Part shown: in pieces, positions 6,026 through 6,587 of the stretch
Layout of the letters: each line of letters opens with the position of its first letter
Position numbering within the stretch: position 1 is the stretch's first letter
Origin: CF-161 sp035259145
GTDB lineage: Bacteria; Chloroflexota; Dormibacteria; Dormibacterales; Dormibacteraceae
DNA length: 6,587 nucleotides
NCBI GenBank assembly: GCA_035259145.1
Contig: DATFWQ010000230.1
Location: 1-6,587 of the forward strand
Reading direction: 5' to 3'
Translations under genes and position numbers: made by a program
Notes under the pieces: generated by a model
The model's database searches: none
Told to the model about the DNA's origin: nothing
What the model saw: the letters and a program-made list of their open reading frames with translations, nothing else

Positions 6026-6056
6026 GTAGGGGCTGACATTTAGTGCCGGCCCCCCG
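6026..6056 (-). ncRNA. Group II intron domain VI and 3' splice site
   Basis: On the minus strand GGGGC (6053-6049) pairs with GCCCC (6033-6029), and GGCA (6047-6044) pairs with UGUC (6038-6035, one G-U) around the loop CUAAA. A single A at 6034 is left bulged opposite C6048. A bulged A 7 or 8 nt before the 3' splice site is the branch-point signature of domain VI; here counting 8 nt ends the intron at 6026 with UAC, matching the AY rule. Base pairs and spacing are read directly; splicing activity is not shown. Confidence 0.55.
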
Positions 6057-6587
6057 CACAGATCCCAGCGTGCGCTACTAACGCACTGGGCTCCTGCGTC
6101 GGGTAGTGGCGTCGAACCGAGCATAAGGGAAGGGGGTGCAGCACACGGGCAGGTGGCAACCACTTGGTCCTAAGACGGCTCATGCGCCCCCCAGTTCAGA
6201 CGCGGGCGCTGGCTGCGGCGCCGTAACGCGCTGTACCAGTCATGCAACCTGGGCTCGGAAAGGCGCGACCGCGTCGGTGTTGCCGGCACGGCATAGTAGG
6301 CGAGGTGCCCTCGCGCCACACTTCCCAGCCATTGCCCCTGCTCCGGGATAGGCAGATGCCGCCGTCGCTTGAGCTGGTCTTTGACTTCGCGCAGCTTGGC
6401 TCGCATCCGTTTCGAGATGGTGACGCGCTTCCGCATGAATCGCCCGCTCTCGGTTTTGCCGCACGCGTGCGTAAAGCCAAGGCAGTTTCGCTTCTACCCG
6501 CTGCCCGAGGTCGACCTCTGCTTCAGGCTGCGCGACCGCACTGGCCGGAGTGGGGTGGTGGTTGACCGCCTGCCGGTCGAGCGCCAC
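6040..6587 (-). pseudogene. ltrA: Group II intron reverse transcriptase/maturase, C-terminal part
   Basis: The minus strand reads GFTHACGKTESGRFMRKRV, then TISKRMRAKLREVKDQLKRR, IPEQGQWLGSVARGHLAYYAVP, and after frame changes GNTDAVAPFRAQV, WYSALRRRSQR, MSRLRTKWLPPARVLHP and QEPSAL...AGICAGGRH with TAA at 6040-6042. These are the end of the RT palm/thumb and the maturase-specific (GIIM) domain of bacterial group II intron proteins, which aid splicing and retrohoming. The reading is broken by an in-frame TAG at 6494-6496, a lost G near 6282-6286, a compensating change at 6241-6248 and an extra G in the run 6187-6192. The RT catalytic YADD part lies beyond the right edge. Family assignment is strong; as sequenced the gene is non-functional. 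Confidence 0.8.
6061..6093 (-). ncRNA. Group II intron domain V hairpin
   Basis: On the minus strand, GAGCCCAG (6093-6086) pairs with CUGGGAUC (6068-6061). There is one G-A mismatch where most introns have G-U. An upper stem UGCG/CGCA follows, and a CG bulge sits on the 3' side. The AGC catalytic triad is kept at the second to fourth bases. Size (33 nt), bulge position and distance to domain VI match group II domain V, the catalytic core. The apical loop is one base shorter than the usual 34-nt form with a GNRA tetraloop, perhaps by decay. Confidence 0.65.

Noticed and set aside
6242..6587. Plus-strand frame and alternative minus frame across the maturase
   Set aside because: Both are shadows; only the frames that piece together GFTH, the GIIM block and QEPSAL match a known family.
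1..6587. CRISPR array, rRNA or replication origin
   Set aside because: No regularly spaced direct repeats, no rRNA-like conserved segments and no DnaA-box cluster were seen.

Overview
The window is GC-rich throughout and resembles accessory DNA from a high-GC soil-type bacterium. An actinobacterium (for example Thermoleophilia or Rubrobacteria) or a related high-GC lineage fits best. This is inferred from the base composition, the AfsR/LuxR-type ATPase fragment, the DHA2 exporter, the bacterial Ku relic and the DUF1326/DUF2182 pair. No rRNA or other taxonomic marker is present, so the assignment is loose.

Three genes look intact. One is a 489-residue DHA2-type multidrug exporter (590-2059, +). 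The others form a tight two-gene operon (3063-4426, +): a DUF1326 protein with a CxCxxxCxC motif, translationally coupled through an ATGA overlap to a DUF2182 membrane protein that has its own Cys motifs. A small membrane protein on the minus strand (start 5191) is nearly intact but seems to have lost its natural stop through a one-base deletion.

The rest is a graveyard of relics, recognisable by translation but broken. From left to right these are: the middle of an AfsR/LuxR-like regulator (1-227, -); a Ku-family NHEJ protein with an internal deletion and a frameshift (2221-2540, -); a scrap of a second MFS exporter (2758-2940, +); a possible IS end with GGGTCAC repeats (about 4498-4548); the N-terminal part of an integrase-type transposase (5380-5865, +); and the 3' end of a group II intron (6026-6587, -).

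The intron is the most informative element. The maturase C-terminus can be followed through several frameshifts. A domain V hairpin lies at 6061-6093, and a domain VI hairpin with a bulged A lies 8 nt from a plausible 3' splice site at 6026. The reading frame runs through domain V and stops inside the domain VI loop.

Several perfect or near-perfect hairpins (2543-2591, 2607-2624, 2944-2960, 4443-4472, 4798-4825, 5859-5919) lie between the relics. They may be terminators, operators or ends of lost mobile elements. No complete new multi-gene system is visible. The best functional lead is the DUF1326-DUF2182 cysteine-rich pair. Because several lesions are one-base changes in homopolymers, assembly error should be excluded before all of them are accepted as true decay.
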